DNA from: Theropithecus gelada
Lineage: Eukaryota > Chordata > Mammalia > Primates > Cercopithecidae
Assembly (NCBI RefSeq): GCF_003255815.1
Contig: NC_037670.1
Location: 27,244,672 to 27,308,671 of the forward strand
Reading direction: 5' to 3'
DNA length: 64,000 nt
The notes under the pieces were generated by a model. The model ran no database searches and was not told where the DNA came from. It saw nothing but the letters and a program-made list of their open reading frames with translations. Position numbers and translations under genes: made by a program. This document shows, piece by piece, positions 21,959-34,133 of this stretch (position 1 is its first letter; the number at the start of each line of letters is the position of its first letter).

Positions 21959-22254
21959 TTTATTTTGAGATGAAGTTTCACTCTGTCACCCAAACTGGAG
22001 TGCAGTGGTGCAATCTCGGCTCACTGCAACCTCCACCTCCCAGGTTCAAGCAATTCTCATGCCTCAGCCTCCTGAGTAGCTGGGATTACAGGCGTGTGCC
22101 ACCATGCCCAGTTAATTGTTGTATTTGTTTTTTAGTAGAGACCAGGGTTTCACCATGTTGGCTAGGCTGCTCTCAAACGCCTGACCTCAAGTTATCTGCC
22201 TGCCTTGGCCTCCCAAAGTGCTGGGATTACAGGCGTAAGCCACTGCACCGGGCC
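21959..22254 (-). mobile_element. AluS, antisense
   Basis: A full-length antisense Alu has only a short residual T tail (21959-21966). Its target duplication is 'ggtaggctcctt' at 21947-21958 and 22255-22266. AluS wording is present ('ctcactgcaacctccacctc'). The middle of the left arm has several substitutions. Confidence 0.96.
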
Positions 22255-22299
22255 GGTAGGCTCCTTCTCACTCATACCTGTGGTGTCCTGACTTCTTCC

Positions 22300-22375
22300 T
22301 TCTCACTAGAAGTGCCTTACGAAGTGCCTGGCTCATAGTGTGTACATAATAGATGTGTATGAATGAAATATAAAA
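22300..22375 (+). mobile_element. L2-like 3' tail fragment
   Basis: Weak similarity to the end of LINE2: 'agtgcctggctcatagtg' followed by 'aatagatgtgtatgaatgaa', which mirrors the 'gcctggcacatagtaggtgctcaataaatgt...gaatga' ending. It is short and old. Confidence 0.5.
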
Positions 22376-22659
22376 GAAAAGAGAATGGTGTTGGTTTACT
22401 GAGAGCTGGCAACAGGAGTATGCATAATGACTGCTCCTTGTGGTGGCAGAAAATGAGCCTGCCTTAAAGAACAGATGAGCACTTCCGACTTCAGGGACCC
22501 AGCACTGGGCACAGGCAAAGGCACCTTGAGATGTTAAAACATCCACTGTAGCGAGTAACACCATTCAGGGAGATGCTTCTCCACCTCTGTCTTCTGCTTC
22601 TCAAAGCAAAAGATAACAGTCCAAATGCCATGAAAGAATGTGGGTCTATTATTGACAAA
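22376..22659. other. unique non-coding sequence
   Basis: No feature is recognised. The short open frames on both strands have no homology that I can see. Confidence 0.5.
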
Positions 22660-22745
22660 TAAAAACAAGGGATACCCAATTAAATTGGAATTTCAGATCA
22701 ACAATGAATAATGTTTTTAGTATAAGGATGTCCTAAGTATACTAT
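22660..22745. repeat. dispersed repeat fragment shared with 40.8 kb
   Basis: 'ttaaattggaatttcag', 'caacaatgaataat' and 'ttttagtataaggatgtcc' match, with mismatches, the segment at about 40800-40870. Both belong to an old dispersed family whose consensus I remember as containing a palindrome. I cannot name the family with confidence. Confidence 0.6.
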
Positions 22746-23419
22746 AGTAGATCTGTCAATGGTTGTTCTTGGAGATGGACACAGCTTAGGAGAAGTAAGA
22801 GAAAGAATAAATTAATGAACTTGTGCTGTCTTTGAGATACGGTGGCAATATATTCTTGCAGTATGAATGATCATTTTCCAGTCCTTCCAAACATCCATCT
22901 TCTTGCTTCTGTTTGTGTTCCAGTTTGTGGTTTGGAGGGGCGCTCATGAACCCGTTAATTAGTTGGTGTTCTTAATAGGTGATCTCATGTTACCTGAGAA
23001 ATATTTTGCAACATTACACAATTGCTATTATTCTTGAATTTGTGTCTAGGTCAGTTTGATGGAACATGTATAAAGCATGAAACTGATTTTTCACATATCC
23101 CTAGATATTTATATATTACTTAGATGTTGCTTTAAGAAATGGTATAAACAGAAATATAAGTAATAACAATCTATAGGATGAAGTTAAAATATTTTGTAAT
23201 ATTTTCGATTTGAAGATGATATGTAAAATTAATGTGTTGTTTCCAAATTTAAGTACTACTTTAAATCTGTTATTGATGATTGTGCTCACTACTGCCTGAA
23301 CAAAGGTTTTCTTTGAAATCGAAATTAATAAAAAATACGTTGTCTCAGGTGGCATTAGAGTCAATGCAATGCATTTTATGTGACAGCTTTGATTATAGAC
23401 ATTCGAAATGAAATAAATA
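22746..23419. other. unique AT-rich sequence
   Basis: Nothing is recognised. The antisense open frame of 107 codons (23116-23439) overlaps the Alu edge and has no domain. Confidence 0.5.
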
Positions 23420-23710
23420 GGCTGGGTGCGGTGGCTCACACCTGTAATCCCAGCACTTTGAGAGGCTGAGGCAGGTCAGATCACCTGAAGTCAGGAGTTC
23501 AAGACCAGCCTGGCCAACATGGTGAAACCCCGTCTCTACTAAAAACACAAAAATTAGCTGGGCGTGGTGGCAGGCACCTGTAATCCCAGCTACTCAGGAG
23601 AAGAATTGCTTGAACCTGGGAGGTGGAGGTTGTAGTGAGCCCAGAACGCACCACTGCACTCTAGCTTGGGTGATAGAGTGAGACTCTGTCTGGAAAAAAA
23701 AAAAAAAAAG
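23420..23710 (+). mobile_element. AluS, sense
   Basis: It runs from 'ggctgggtgcggtggctc' to an A tail of about 17. AluS wording is present ('caagaccagcctggccaac'). The right arm lacks the 'gaggctgaggcag' segment after 'gctactcaggag', a deletion of about 10-13 bp. The flanks share 'gaaataaa', so the target duplication is short or decayed. Confidence 0.95.
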
Positions 23711-24159
23711 AAATTAAAGAAATAAAATGTTAGGGAATAAACATAATAGTATGTACATTTTAATTTTATCACTGTGCCGAAGATGCTGACCCACCAGCTG
23801 AACACTTAAACGTATCTAATAATAGGAATTATTACATTTTGCTGGTATATGGTTGTCTAAAAACCATAGTTTCAGATATTTTCCTATGTTGCTATTATAA
23901 AGGTGTAATTGTCAGGTTGAGGGATAAGATACATGTATTGTTTAATAGTTTGTTTATCGGAGTTACAGTATATAGATACATAGGTGAGGGAGTGCTTTAG
24001 ATCTTGCCCTGGGCCCTACAAGTATTGGGGACTAGGCTGTATGGAGGAGCCAGCATTGTACCTTCTTCTTCCCCAGAATCTGATTGACTCCTCTGGAGCC
24101 TTGAACATAAATTGTTCTTACTTTCCTGTCACTTTCCCTCAGTGAGATATGAAGACACC
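23711..24159. other. unique non-coding sequence
   Basis: No repeat or coding feature is recognised before the MLT1 LTR. Confidence 0.5.
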
Positions 24160-24617
24160 TGTATTAGTCAGCTCAAGCTTCCGTAACAAAGTGCCGCATC
24201 CTGAGGGGCTTAAACAACAGAAACCCAGGGTCTCTCAGTTCTCAAGGCCGGTAACTTGAGATCAAGGTGTCAGCTGGCTTTGTTCCTCTCAGGCTGGGAG
24301 GGAGAATATGTTCCAGGTCTCTCCTCCAGCTTCTTGGGGTTGCTGTCAATCTTTGGTGTTCTTTGTGGATGCATCTCTCCAACCCTCTGCCTATCCTTTC
24401 ATTTGGGATCCTTCCCACCCGTGTGCATGGCTCTGTGTCCAAACTTCCCCTTTTTATAAGAGCACCAGTCGTACTGGATTAGGGACTCATCCTAATGACC
24501 TCATCTTAACTAATTCCATTTGCAATTACCCTATTTCCAAATAATGTCACATTCTGAGTACTGAAGGTTAGGACTTCAACATATACATTTTTGGGGTGGG
24601 GAACACAATTTAACCTA
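24160..24617 (-). mobile_element. MLT1 LTR (ERVL-MaLR), antisense
   Basis: Read on the plus strand, it begins 'tgtattagtcagctcaag' and has 'ggcttaaacaacagaaac', 'ataagagcaccagtcgtact' and 'cctaatgacctcatctta'. It closes with 'aggttaggacttcaacat' and 'cacaatttaaccta'. This is the reverse of an MLT1A-type solo LTR. The THE1-type LTR interrupts it a few bases before its end. The remainder, 'acccata', follows at 24994. Confidence 0.9.
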
Positions 24618-24993
24618 TGATATGATTTGATTTTGTGTCCCCACCCAAATCTCATCTTGGATTGTAATCTCATAATCCCCATGTGTTGTGGGAGGAACCC
24701 AGTAGGAGGTAATTGAATCATGGAGGCCATTTTCCCCCATGCTGTTCTTGTGATAGTGAGTGAGTTCTCACGAGATCTGATGGCTTTATAATGGGCTTTT
24801 CCCCTTTTGCTGAGCACTTCTCCTTCCTGCTGCCATGTGAAGAAGGATGTGTTTGCTTTCCCTTCCACCATGATTATAAGTTTCCTGAGGCCTCCCCAGT
24901 CATTCCGAACTGTGAGCCATTTAAACTCTTTTCCTCTATAAATTATCCAGTCTTGGGTATGTCCTTATAGCAGCATGAGAACTGACTAATACA
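24618..24993 (+). mobile_element. THE1/MSTA solo LTR, sense
   Basis: A complete ERVL-MaLR LTR runs from 'tgatatgatttgattttg' to 'gaactgactaataca'. It contains 'cacgagatctgatggctt', 'ttataatgggcttttccc' (TATA-like region) and 'ttaaactcttttcctct'. The 5-bp target duplication is 'accta' (24613-24617) and 'accca' (24994-24998), one mismatch. No internal region is present, so it is a solo LTR left by recombination. It is nested in MLT1. Confidence 0.95.
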
Positions 24994-24999
24994 ACCCAT

Positions 25000-26849
25000 A
25001 GTTACACTCAGTGTTGTCCGTTGACTGAAGGGGGAATTTAAGTGAGGTTCTTTGGAATTGAGGTAGGGGGTGGCCTGGGGTTGAGGGTGGGAATTGAAGT
25101 TAGGATGAAGACCAGACATGGAACACCGTTCACACATTTTCAGTAACTGAAAAAAGCCTAAAGTGTTTATTTTATTTTTCTTTTTTGGTGGAGGGTAGTA
25201 ATGGGAATGGAATCTATGAGTGTGTCCCTGCATCTAGATATTCCTGATATCCAAGGGCAATACCACCCTGCTAAATCTGAAGTTGGGCACATACTACACT
25301 TGCTACTTTTTGGGCAGAAGCATAATTTTCTCTTCAGAGGAAGAGTTAGAGAAGATAAAGATTTTAGTTATTTTTATAAGGATATGTTAATTTAAAATTT
25401 AATTTTTTTTAGCTTAGGTCAAATTAACACAAAGCGTAAAACTGGCACATTCATTACACAAGCCACTGTTTCCCAGGTTAAACATGGAATGATGAGATGA
25501 AAATGTCCAAGTTTGGGAAGATGTCATAGTCAATGCTATTCATTATGCTTTATTAAATATCAAAAACATGTACCAGATTTTGAAAAAAAGGAAACCCACA
25601 GTTAAAACATTCAGAGACTCTGCTTTTGGAAGATCTGGCTGTGAATGGAAAATGCCCACAAAGCAAGGGCAGGCAGAATCAGCTTGGCCCTAGAAGGACT
25701 TAAATAATTATTTCTGGAATGGAGAAACACGAGCTAAACATCACAATTGCCTATGTTTGCAATACTTCAATTTGCAAGTTGCAAGGTATTGTTCTACCCT
25801 GTCAGATAAATACATACTACAGTAACACAGTGATCATTTTGATCCCTTGACCAGGTTAGAGACCTTCATGGAGGAAAAGAGTTGCCTGTGAGGTTTAGCT
25901 CATTAAATCTGTTCGAGATTTGTCTTATGACTTCCATCGTTATCTGTGCATGGGTATAATTTCTGAGTACATAGTCAGGATCCTCCTGAGTGAGTTTTGT
26001 TTTGTTTTTGGTAGGTCGTATCAGGGAAGTGAGTGGTAAATATTGCCCTGTCTTTTGCAAAACTCCTACCTACGTACCTGGAAAAGATACATCTCTTGGA
26101 CAGTTGATTGTCCCCCAACAAGAAGATGGACAAACTTCTTGAGGATGCAGGTCATATCTTAGAATCAGATTTGAATCCGATTTCTTTGGCCACTTTCAGT
26201 TATGTATTTATGTATTGTTGAGCCTGAAGTTGAGGCATGCACCAATTTCATACACTGCAGGATAGGAAGTGGGATGTCAAGTGGAGTGGCTGTGATGATG
26301 AAGTGAGATCATGAATTTAGGACAATTTCTGACAGGTGGTAAATGCTTTTAGGGAGACAATTCCCCAAGGTCCCTCATGGTTCTGCATGTCTTATAAGAA
26401 GAAGAGTAACTACATTTTCTTCTGGACTATCTTTTCAAGAATGTTTGTGTCGTGCAAATCCTTGGATGACAGAGATAGTGTTTCCTGCTGGGGCAAAGGG
26501 CTAGGCAGGTTTGCTTGTAGCCCTTTATGAAGATTTGGATTTTCTAAGCTTGTAGTTCCTCAGTTGTGACACAAACTCACTGTGTATGCAGCATCCACAT
26601 GGGCTTCTCCTCCTCACCTCTGCAAGGGTTGGGGGGATAAGGGAAACCAAAGTAAATGCGAAGTTCATGCTGCCTGCTGTGCTGTGAGTAATGAAGTTCT
26701 TTCTCTCTGACCCAGGAGTCTTCTGTCTTCTACCAGCATCCATGAAATTGTGGAGGACTAACTTGTTAGCTTGCAAGTAGGTTATAATTTCAGACCCTTG
26801 ATAGTTTTTGACAATGCTCAATATATAATCATTTTTTTTTTATCATTAA
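25000..26849. other. unique non-coding sequence
   Basis: No repeat family is confidently recognised in about 1.85 kb. T-rich runs occur near 25170 and 25400. Faint L2-like wording ('cttcttgaggatgcaggtca') near 26135 is too weak to call. Confidence 0.5.
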
Positions 26850-26947
26850 ATAGCAAGCGTTTTGAAGGCAGGGACCATGCTGCTCATTGTAGCATCTGCA
26901 ACCCTAGTATAGAATGGACTCACAGTGCATGCTTATTGAATGAATTA
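26850..26947 (+). mobile_element. L2 LINE 3' end
   Basis: The LINE2 ending is recognisable: 'ttgaaggcagggaccatg', 'gcatctgcaaccctagtata' and 'gcttattgaatgaatt'. Only the last ~100 bp are preserved. It is an ancient mammalian insertion with no coding content. Confidence 0.8.
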
Positions 26948-27884
26948 AATTGGACTGGCTAGTTTTAAACTCAGTTTTTTCTTTCTCAGTTAACTCAAAC
27001 CCAACAACACCTGCATTAGGGCCAAACAGTGAAGAGAGAACAGAGGAAGGAAGGCTGACGAGGAGGAAGAGGAAAAGTCCAAACACCTTGATTTCTTTTG
27101 TCATGTTGCACTCATGCTCCCCTTTACAGATATTTATTTTCAGGAATAACATATCTCTAACCCTATATCCTCTTCATAAATGGATGACAAAATGACGAGG
27201 AATGAATGCATACAACACAGAGTGATTATGTACCAGTGTGTGTGGGGACAGAGGCGTAACTAGCAAAGAAGCCCCAGTACAAGGTCTAATGAGATCCTTC
27301 TTCATGCATGGCAAGGAGAATTCTGATTTCATCCTTCCTCCCATGAGCAGGGGATGTTGGGATGCTGGAGGCAGAATGACAGAGAGCTTCTTCAGTGGAG
27401 AAGAAAACGTGGTCAAAGAACTGGCAGCAGATTCCCCAACTCTAGGGAGGGGGCTTCTGCCATTCCAGTTGCTGCTCAAAGGTGTGCAACAATTGGCCAA
27501 AGGAGCAAGGAAATCGAGGCCAAGTAGGTGTCTCTAGATAGGACTGCAAACTTTGTAGGACAAACAGCGGCTGTGGTCATCCTTCCTGACCCAGCTGTAG
27601 CTCAGCATACTTTATGCTGTCCTGTTAGCTATCAGCCACTCAGCCCCAACAGTACTCCTCCCCATCGCATCCTGGGAATGAGCTCATTTGCACCCCTCAG
27701 AGACTAAGGCTCTATGCAACAACCTGGCTGAGTCTGTGGAGCTGTGCCTTTGGGCAGGAGGCAGAGTGTCTTGTGCTTCCTTGATTAGCATGTCTATCAT
27801 TTATCAAATATTGCTTGAGTGTCTAGATATTTGTATTAACTTCTTTCTTATTTTCTGTATTCTTGAAACCCTAGCACCTACGGC
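26948..27884. other. unique non-coding sequence
   Basis: Open frames of about 80-108 codons exist on both strands (27174-27537) but lack domains and overlap each other antisense. No repeat is recognised. Confidence 0.5.
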
Positions 27885-28345
27885 CTTACAGGTCAGGAGG
27901 GACTGCCCCTTGGAGGGGAGAGGGTTAGCTAATTCCCAGAGATAACAATCAACTAACTTAAAAGAGCACCTTTCATTGCAAGCCAATCAGTCCAAAGCCC
28001 ATACCCTCCAACCACCTCTGGGCCACTATTCACCTTACCTAGTCACACCAAGAGCAGATGTTGGACAACCCAGGACAGCTGCTAAACCCTCGAGCCTACA
28101 GAAGTTATTCAAGCTAGCTAACCCTAAACCTGCTTAGCTTGCTTATCCTGCTATACTCATTCTTTCCTTGGAATCCCTCATAAAGCCTCTCTTCATGCCT
28201 TCCCCTCACTCCCTCAGCCTCCTGGCCAACCCTGGTGCTTCTGCATATGACCCTGCATGACATGGCTGCCTCCTCCTCGGGGGAATCGTGAGTCATGAGC
28301 TATCTTTGCAGTTGTAGTCCTTTCCTGAGCTGTTGGCCTCATAGT
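27885..28345 (+). mobile_element. possible ERV LTR, family not identified
   Basis: The composition and order of signals resemble an ERV LTR. A 'gataacaatcaactaactta' region is followed by 'cattgcaagccaatcag' (CCAAT-box-like). Later come 'ccctcataaagcctctct' and a G/C-rich stretch ending 'gaatcgtgagtcatgagc'. I did not recognise a family and saw no clear TG...CA ends or target duplication. Confidence 0.45.
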
Positions 28346-31300
28346 CCTTGGATAATCATAAAACCCACATTTTAAAACAGCATTGCCCTCTGCAGTGAAA
28401 ATAAGATGAGCTTGTGTTAGGGCTTAAGGGAGAAATGTTCTTGGTTTTTGTTAAAGAAAATAAATTTAAGATTTGCGTAAGAATTCTTTGTTTTGATTTC
28501 CAGTTAGAAATTATAGAAATAGAGCAAGACAGAGTTGCAAGAAGTTTTGCCTTATCCATAAAGGAATGGATGGAAAAATTATGAAATTTCCATAGCCTGG
28601 AATACACAACGATTAGAGAGAACTGAGTCACAGCTATGGGGTTGACATGGAGGTGTTTTCCTTTCTCTTTTTAGAAGAGAAAAACAAGGTGCAGAGAAGT
28701 GTTTGTCATGGGATTCTACTTTTTAAAAAAACGATGACATAAAGGATGTATCTGTGTGCATATATGTATGTGTGTCTGCATAAAACTAGATGAACATGAG
28801 GAGGAATATGGAAGGGTGCAAGCTAAGTTGATTGTATGAGTTAGTGTGGGTGGATGTTGGGGAGCAGGGAGAATAGAGAGGCCAAGGAAAACAGAGAGAA
28901 AAGAGAGCACTTAAAATCCCATATTCACACTTAAATGTTTATATTAAATTATTAGTGTTAATATGTATAGATACATTTTAAAGCTCTGTAATTCAGTGGT
29001 TCTGCTCTTTAGCAGAATTTTACTCTATGACTCAAGATATGTTAATAGCATTCTTGTGTGATTTACTTTTAAAGGGAGATGAAGATAGATTTGCCTGCCA
29101 TCCATCCCGCCTGTTGAACGCAGGCAAACAGAGTCTTTGGGTTTTGATGTCTTACTGCCAGGCAGACGTGGGCTAGACTTGAATCACCACCTCCCCAGTC
29201 AGGTCTCTGATGTGTAAGACAAGCAGCATGGGAAGAGCCAGCTGCTCTGCAGAAGAGACGCCTGTCTCTCCAGATAGAATGGAGCATTTCTGTCCCTCGG
29301 GTTCCAGACCACCACAGACTCACCAGCTCCAGCCCCTGCGGTCACTTGGCCAGACAAAAGCAAGTTCTTTTCTCACAGCACAGGGCCTCCTCTTCTGCAA
29401 GCTTAGCCCCTTCTGTTGGGTGTTACTAAGCCTTGAGTCTAAATATGGCACATGGCCGTTGGATGGAAATCATTTCCAGTAAAAGAGGATGTTTCCTCAG
29501 CAGTTTTCAAGCTGGCGCTGACTCAAGCATCCTCGAGGGAGACCATTTAACTGGTCATTAGGGAGACAGCAAAAAGGCATTGAGGAATTCTGTAACAAGA
29601 TGCGTATCCTGTGTGGAAGGCCCCCTGGGACTCTGACCATTGGCTCTCTGTGCTTGCTGGAGAGGTTTTATTGATGCTGCAGAAAAGTATTTTGCAGCAA
29701 CAAATCTGTTATTTATGCATTGGTTTAAATATGCTGTATTGTACTGGATCCAGCTTTGTGAGGAACAGCACTGAAAGTGAGACATGACACTCAGACACTA
29801 ATTAAATGTTTAAAGATGATTAATACCCAAGTCAATACATCATCAGAGGTAGAGAAGAGAATTGATGCCTTGAAAGGAGAGATGAAAATTTATGCTGAGA
29901 TTTTTGGGCAAGCTATTTACACTGCCCTGAAGGCAACACATACACTTACTTACAAATTGAAATGTTTGAAAATCAGAATGTAAATCCAGTGAGGATTCCT
30001 TGACATAGACTCTATAGTGCAAAAAAGGGCTTACTTGAGGGGTATGTAGGGTCTGTCTGCTATGGAAAAAAAATGATCCTTATGAGAAATAAAGTGTCAT
30101 AAAACTTCAAGGCTAGTACTTGTAGACTGACAAAGATATAGCTACTGAGGGTGATAAGAAGACCAATGATCTGAATTCAAATAGGTCCTTCAGGTTCTGG
30201 GATCATTCAACACCTATCAGAGCTCCAGCAGCAGGTCCACAAGAGTAGGGGTTCACTTTGCACAATGAAGCATGAATTCATAGGATCTTTGGTGCAGGAA
30301 CCCATTCCACTAGAGTTCATTCCTATTCCCAAATATTTACTTTTTTCAACACTGTTGATGTTGATCTTTAGGGAAGCATTTCAAAGTGCACGAATGGCAA
30401 GAATGAGAAAATATATTTTTAAAATGGGAGATAAGCTAAAAATGTATTTTTTTAAAAGGATCTGAATGAAACTTAATCAAGAAACAATATGACTGACCAT
30501 AGCTGTATAGTTCTTAGAGAGTATTTATGAAAGTGTGTCATCAATGAATGTGTCCTGGGCATGGACCATGGGGTCAGAACCTTTTATTTATGTATTCACT
30601 AATTTATTTATCTTCTGAGTCCAGAACCTTCTTTCTTACAAATAGGAATCTGTAAAGTGTAGTAATTCAGGCTTATTTGTTTTAAAGAAGTCATTTGAAC
30701 TATTTCTCCTTAAAAACAGAAATATTTTTAGGTGCAACCTGTTGCCCGTGGAAATAGAAGCATTGCTGTGCTCATCTTTGCTGCAATCTCTCTTTTCATG
30801 CTGTGATCTTTTGAACTCTGTATTGGTCCTAAAATGATGGGTCTTTATCCTTGGAATAACACTCAGTGCCTTTCCTATAGGAGGTCAAGGTCAAGGCACC
30901 TTGTAGTGACACTGAGTTGGGGCTTTCTGCATATAGTACTGAAGCCCATAGAGATGTGGAGGCCCAAGAGAAGATTCTCATGGTGGAAGGAAAGGCATGG
31001 TGAACCCATACTATTAGAAGATCATCCAGCCCTAGAGACCATGCTCCAAGCTAAGGTCACGGCCTTAGTGAGAACCTTCCTTGAAATTTCCATGAAACCA
31101 CAGCTCAATACTCTCAGAAGGGCATTAGTTGTGTCCTGTGGGCTAAGGGGGTAGGCTGCTTCCATGACAAGTGATGGTCCTGAGTATGACACTTGATGGT
31201 CCTGGATGTGACACTCTATGCATCTATCTAAAATGATTTCTGTGGATAAGGTGGGAAGATTGGCAGGAGACAAGCATGACAAAGGAAGACCTCCCTATGC

Positions 31301-31529
31301 TTCCATTGGTTGGAGCTTGGTAGGAAGTAAGCAGTAGAATATGGAGTAGTGGGATTCTTGCTTTTTTGTTCTAGCTAAAAGCTTACTTTAGGAATGGCAT
31401 TTCTATGAATATGGAACAAAACATGGGAAGTCTTGTTAACCAATATGATTACATTTTCTCATATTTCTTAAGGTGGTAACCATACGGTGTTTAAAAATGC
31501 TTTGGGGTAATGAAAGCACAAGACATCGT
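28346..31529. other. unique non-coding block
   Basis: About 3.2 kb without a recognised mobile element. The interval 29490-29770 is clean and free of low-complexity sequence, and may be conserved non-coding DNA ('ctggcgctgactcaagca', 'ttatttatgcattgg'). The remaining AT-rich parts show nothing. Confidence 0.5.
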
Positions 31530-31684
31530 CTGTTCCCCCCTCCTCACCTTCTTTTTCCTCCTCCTCTTCTTCCTCTCTCTCCTCTTCTTCCTCTTCCTCT
31601 TCTTCCTCATCCTACTCTTCCCCTTCCTCTTCTCCTTGTCTTCCTCTCCCTCCCTCCCTCCACTGTTCTCTTTTTCTTTTCTCC
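31530..31684. repeat. 155-bp polypyrimidine tract (CCT/CTT-rich)
   Basis: A run of almost pure C/T is organised as overlapping CTT, CCT, CTCTT and CCCT units, with only scattered A or G interruptions. Homopurine-homopyrimidine tracts with partial mirror symmetry can form triplex (H-)DNA. It produces spurious Leu/Pro/Ser/Phe-rich open frames on the plus strand. Confidence 0.95.
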
Positions 31685-31774
31685 ATGAGGGCAGACTAGG
31701 AAATGAGCCTGCTGGAATAAGCCTCTAGCCTTAAGCTCCCATACAGTAGTGGACACACTCTACCAGCGGAGACT
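31685..31774. other. unique non-coding sequence
   Basis: A short spacer between the pyrimidine tract and an L2-like fragment. Confidence 0.5.
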
Positions 31775-31880
31775 TCTTGAGTGTCTCCATGTGTCATGCA
31801 CTGGGACAGGCATGAGGGTTTAGCAGTGGACAAAACGAGCAAGTCCTTGCTTTCATGTGCCTGGAACTCCAGTGAGGGCC
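31775..31880 (-). mobile_element. L2-like fragment, antisense
   Basis: This follows the reverse L2 end: 'gagtgtctccatgtgtcatg', 'cactgggacaggcatgaggg', 'agcagtggacaaaacgagca' and 'gtccttgctttcatgtgcct'. It is diverged and about 105 bp long. Confidence 0.7.
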
Positions 31881-33689
31881 AGAATTATAGCTGGGGTTAG
31901 GGCCATGGAAGGTGCTTAAGAAACTGGTGGTATAAGGTACCGTCAGGGAAATATTAGAGACAACCTTTTAATTTTTTTAAAATTAAAGATGGTCTGCTAC
32001 TGGCTTTCCAGGGATGTCAAAAGTTATTATTTAAGAATTTTACTTTTTGCTTTAGATGCAATCAGAATGCTAATCTGTCTTGTTGCCCAATCCCCACCTG
32101 GTGTTTTTTTCTGGTGTTGGAAGGATATGGTACATATTACTAATTTCTTCAGAATGATGTAACTACAGTGAAGAGGTCCAGAGCACAGATATACACAGTT
32201 CTGCAAAATCTATCTGCTCCAAAGATAGGCATTTCTTATGATATTTGTCTAAAATGCTAGAATTAGTCATAGAGCAGAAACTGGATCTTACCGTGAAAAT
32301 CAACTAACCACATATGTCTCATAAATGTACCCAGAGGCCTTGTGATGGGTGCAGCAAGCACATTGATAACTTATTTAAATAAAAAGGACAATGAAACATT
32401 CTAAAGCACAATGTTATATTTGTTGTTAAAAATAAATCTGGCCATGTGTGGTGGTTGCAGAAGCCTCTGTAATGTATACAGAACACATTCTCGGTGCGGA
32501 AATTGTAGACCCAGTTGTATAAACACAGAAGATACTCTTTTTAAAAAGATTAACTTTTAATTTTTAAGCAAGGTGTTCTTATATACAGGGGATTCAGTGG
32601 AAAAATTATAGCTCTGTGAAGATATTAACTGTCTACCAATGAAAAAGTTATTTATAAACTTGTAATAATGTAGATTATTGACTTCTTCCCATAAATTTCA
32701 CTGTAAGATGTTTTAAAATGAGTATTTCTGAACGTATGTGCCGAGATGACTCCAATGTGATCTTCTGTGTTGAGTTGGTATGTTACTCCATCCGGGAGAG
32801 CCAGTTAATGGTCCATCTGTTATCACTTTAATGCATTCCGTCCTGTCTAGCAAAGGGCCTAGGGAGGTATTGAGTGAGTATCACACTTTCAGGCAGAAGG
32901 ACACAGACTATTGTGGACATCACTGCTCAGATACTGGGGAGAAATATACTGAAGCCAAAAGTGGTTGGATACATCAGGGTTGTGTTCCAGGACAGGGACC
33001 CTGCTCCCTATTGCTCTACTTTTCTAGAGAGTTCTTTGAAAAAGCCACTAAAATGGCAGAAGAAAAGCAGATCAAGCTTAAGTGCCAGTTGCTCTGGGAG
33101 TTACAAACCTGGTTTGGAGACGTTGGCTGTTGAGCAGAGGCAAGGTGAGCGGTCGAGACTACGCCTAGTCTTTCTTACTGGGCAAGAAGAGCCTCCAGTC
33201 CAGCTAGCTCATTGGCAAATAACTCCAAGAGAGACACTGCTGTCATCCAGGAGGCCATCCTGCCAATCTCTCCATAGTACCCAGCTGCGGAAGGTATCGT
33301 ATAGAGGACTGTACAAAAATTATGTGAATGAGATTCCCATCTTCTGCAGAAGAAAATGAACCAATGGCAAATTGCATGTGCAGATTTAAGGTTCTCAACT
33401 GCGAGTGCAGCTAGGTTCAAATGGGTTACCAGTTCAGAAGCACTCCAGGAGAAGTGACTCACCCTCCTCTTGCTATTTTTATGTTTTGCAAGTTCTGTGT
33501 TTTTCTAAATACAAGGTTTTATTCTTTCTGCTTAGTCCTTGAAAATTACAAGAGACGTGCATTAGCTGGAAGTTACTAACTTAGTAATTTGAGGGTTAAT
33601 TGATCACAGGATGTGGCATAAATGAGAAAAAGCTTAAAATCCGATGTTTTCCCTCCATATCTATACATGTGATGGGAAATACATTTAGT
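31881..33689. other. unique non-coding block
   Basis: No family is recognised. Two overlapping sense frames (32780-33133, 117 codons; 32874-33359, 161 codons) lie in G+C-richer sequence but have no recognisable domain. The rest is AT-rich. Confidence 0.5.
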
Positions 33690-34133
33690 TTTCTGTAACA
33701 AAGGATGATAGGTCCTCCAAACATTTTCTAATTTTTGACTTCCTTTTTGGCCCGTGAGTCATTAAGCAGTATGTTATTAATTTCCAAATATTTGGAGATT
33801 TTCTAGATGTCTTAATGCTATTGGTTTCTAATATAATTTTATTGCCATCAGAGAATATACTCTATTCCCAGAAGGTCACTGAGATGTGATTTATGGCTCA
33901 TGATGTGGTTCCCTTGGTGGCTGTTTCACATGCATTTGAGAGAACATGTATTCTGAAGTTTTGTAGTTACTACAGCTGGACAAGTCAAATTGTTGACAAT
34001 ATTATTTGAAACTTCCCAGTGTCCATCTTTTCAAAGTCTAGTTGTTCTATCAGTTACTGAGAGAGGGATATCAAAATCTCCACCTATGCTTGTGGATTTA
34101 TCTATTTCTTCTTTTAATTTTGTCAGCCTTTGC
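33690..34133 (-). mobile_element. old L1 ORF2 fragment, antisense
   Basis: Read on the plus strand, this is the reverse of an L1 ORF2 interior. It has 'ttggcccgtgagtcattaag', 'aatttccaaatatttggaga', 'tctattcccagaaggtcact' and 'gttctatcagttactgagag'. Many stops show long inactivity. Its right part, 34010-34190, is about 85-88% identical to the reverse complement of 38335-38525, and the likeness continues slightly past recognisable L1. Confidence 0.85.

Noticed and set aside
31473..31728. Leu/Pro/Phe-rich frames of ~72 codons resembling membrane segments
   Set aside because: They arise from the polypyrimidine tract. Hydrophobicity here is a composition artefact.
32434..32520. Alu-like start 'ggccatgtgtggtggttgca'
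   Set aside because: The similarity stops after about 20 bases and no Alu body follows.
32780..33359. Overlapping 117- and 161-codon frames
   Set aside because: Two frames of the same strand overlap with unrelated products, with no recognisable motif or promoter. A chance occurrence is sufficient.
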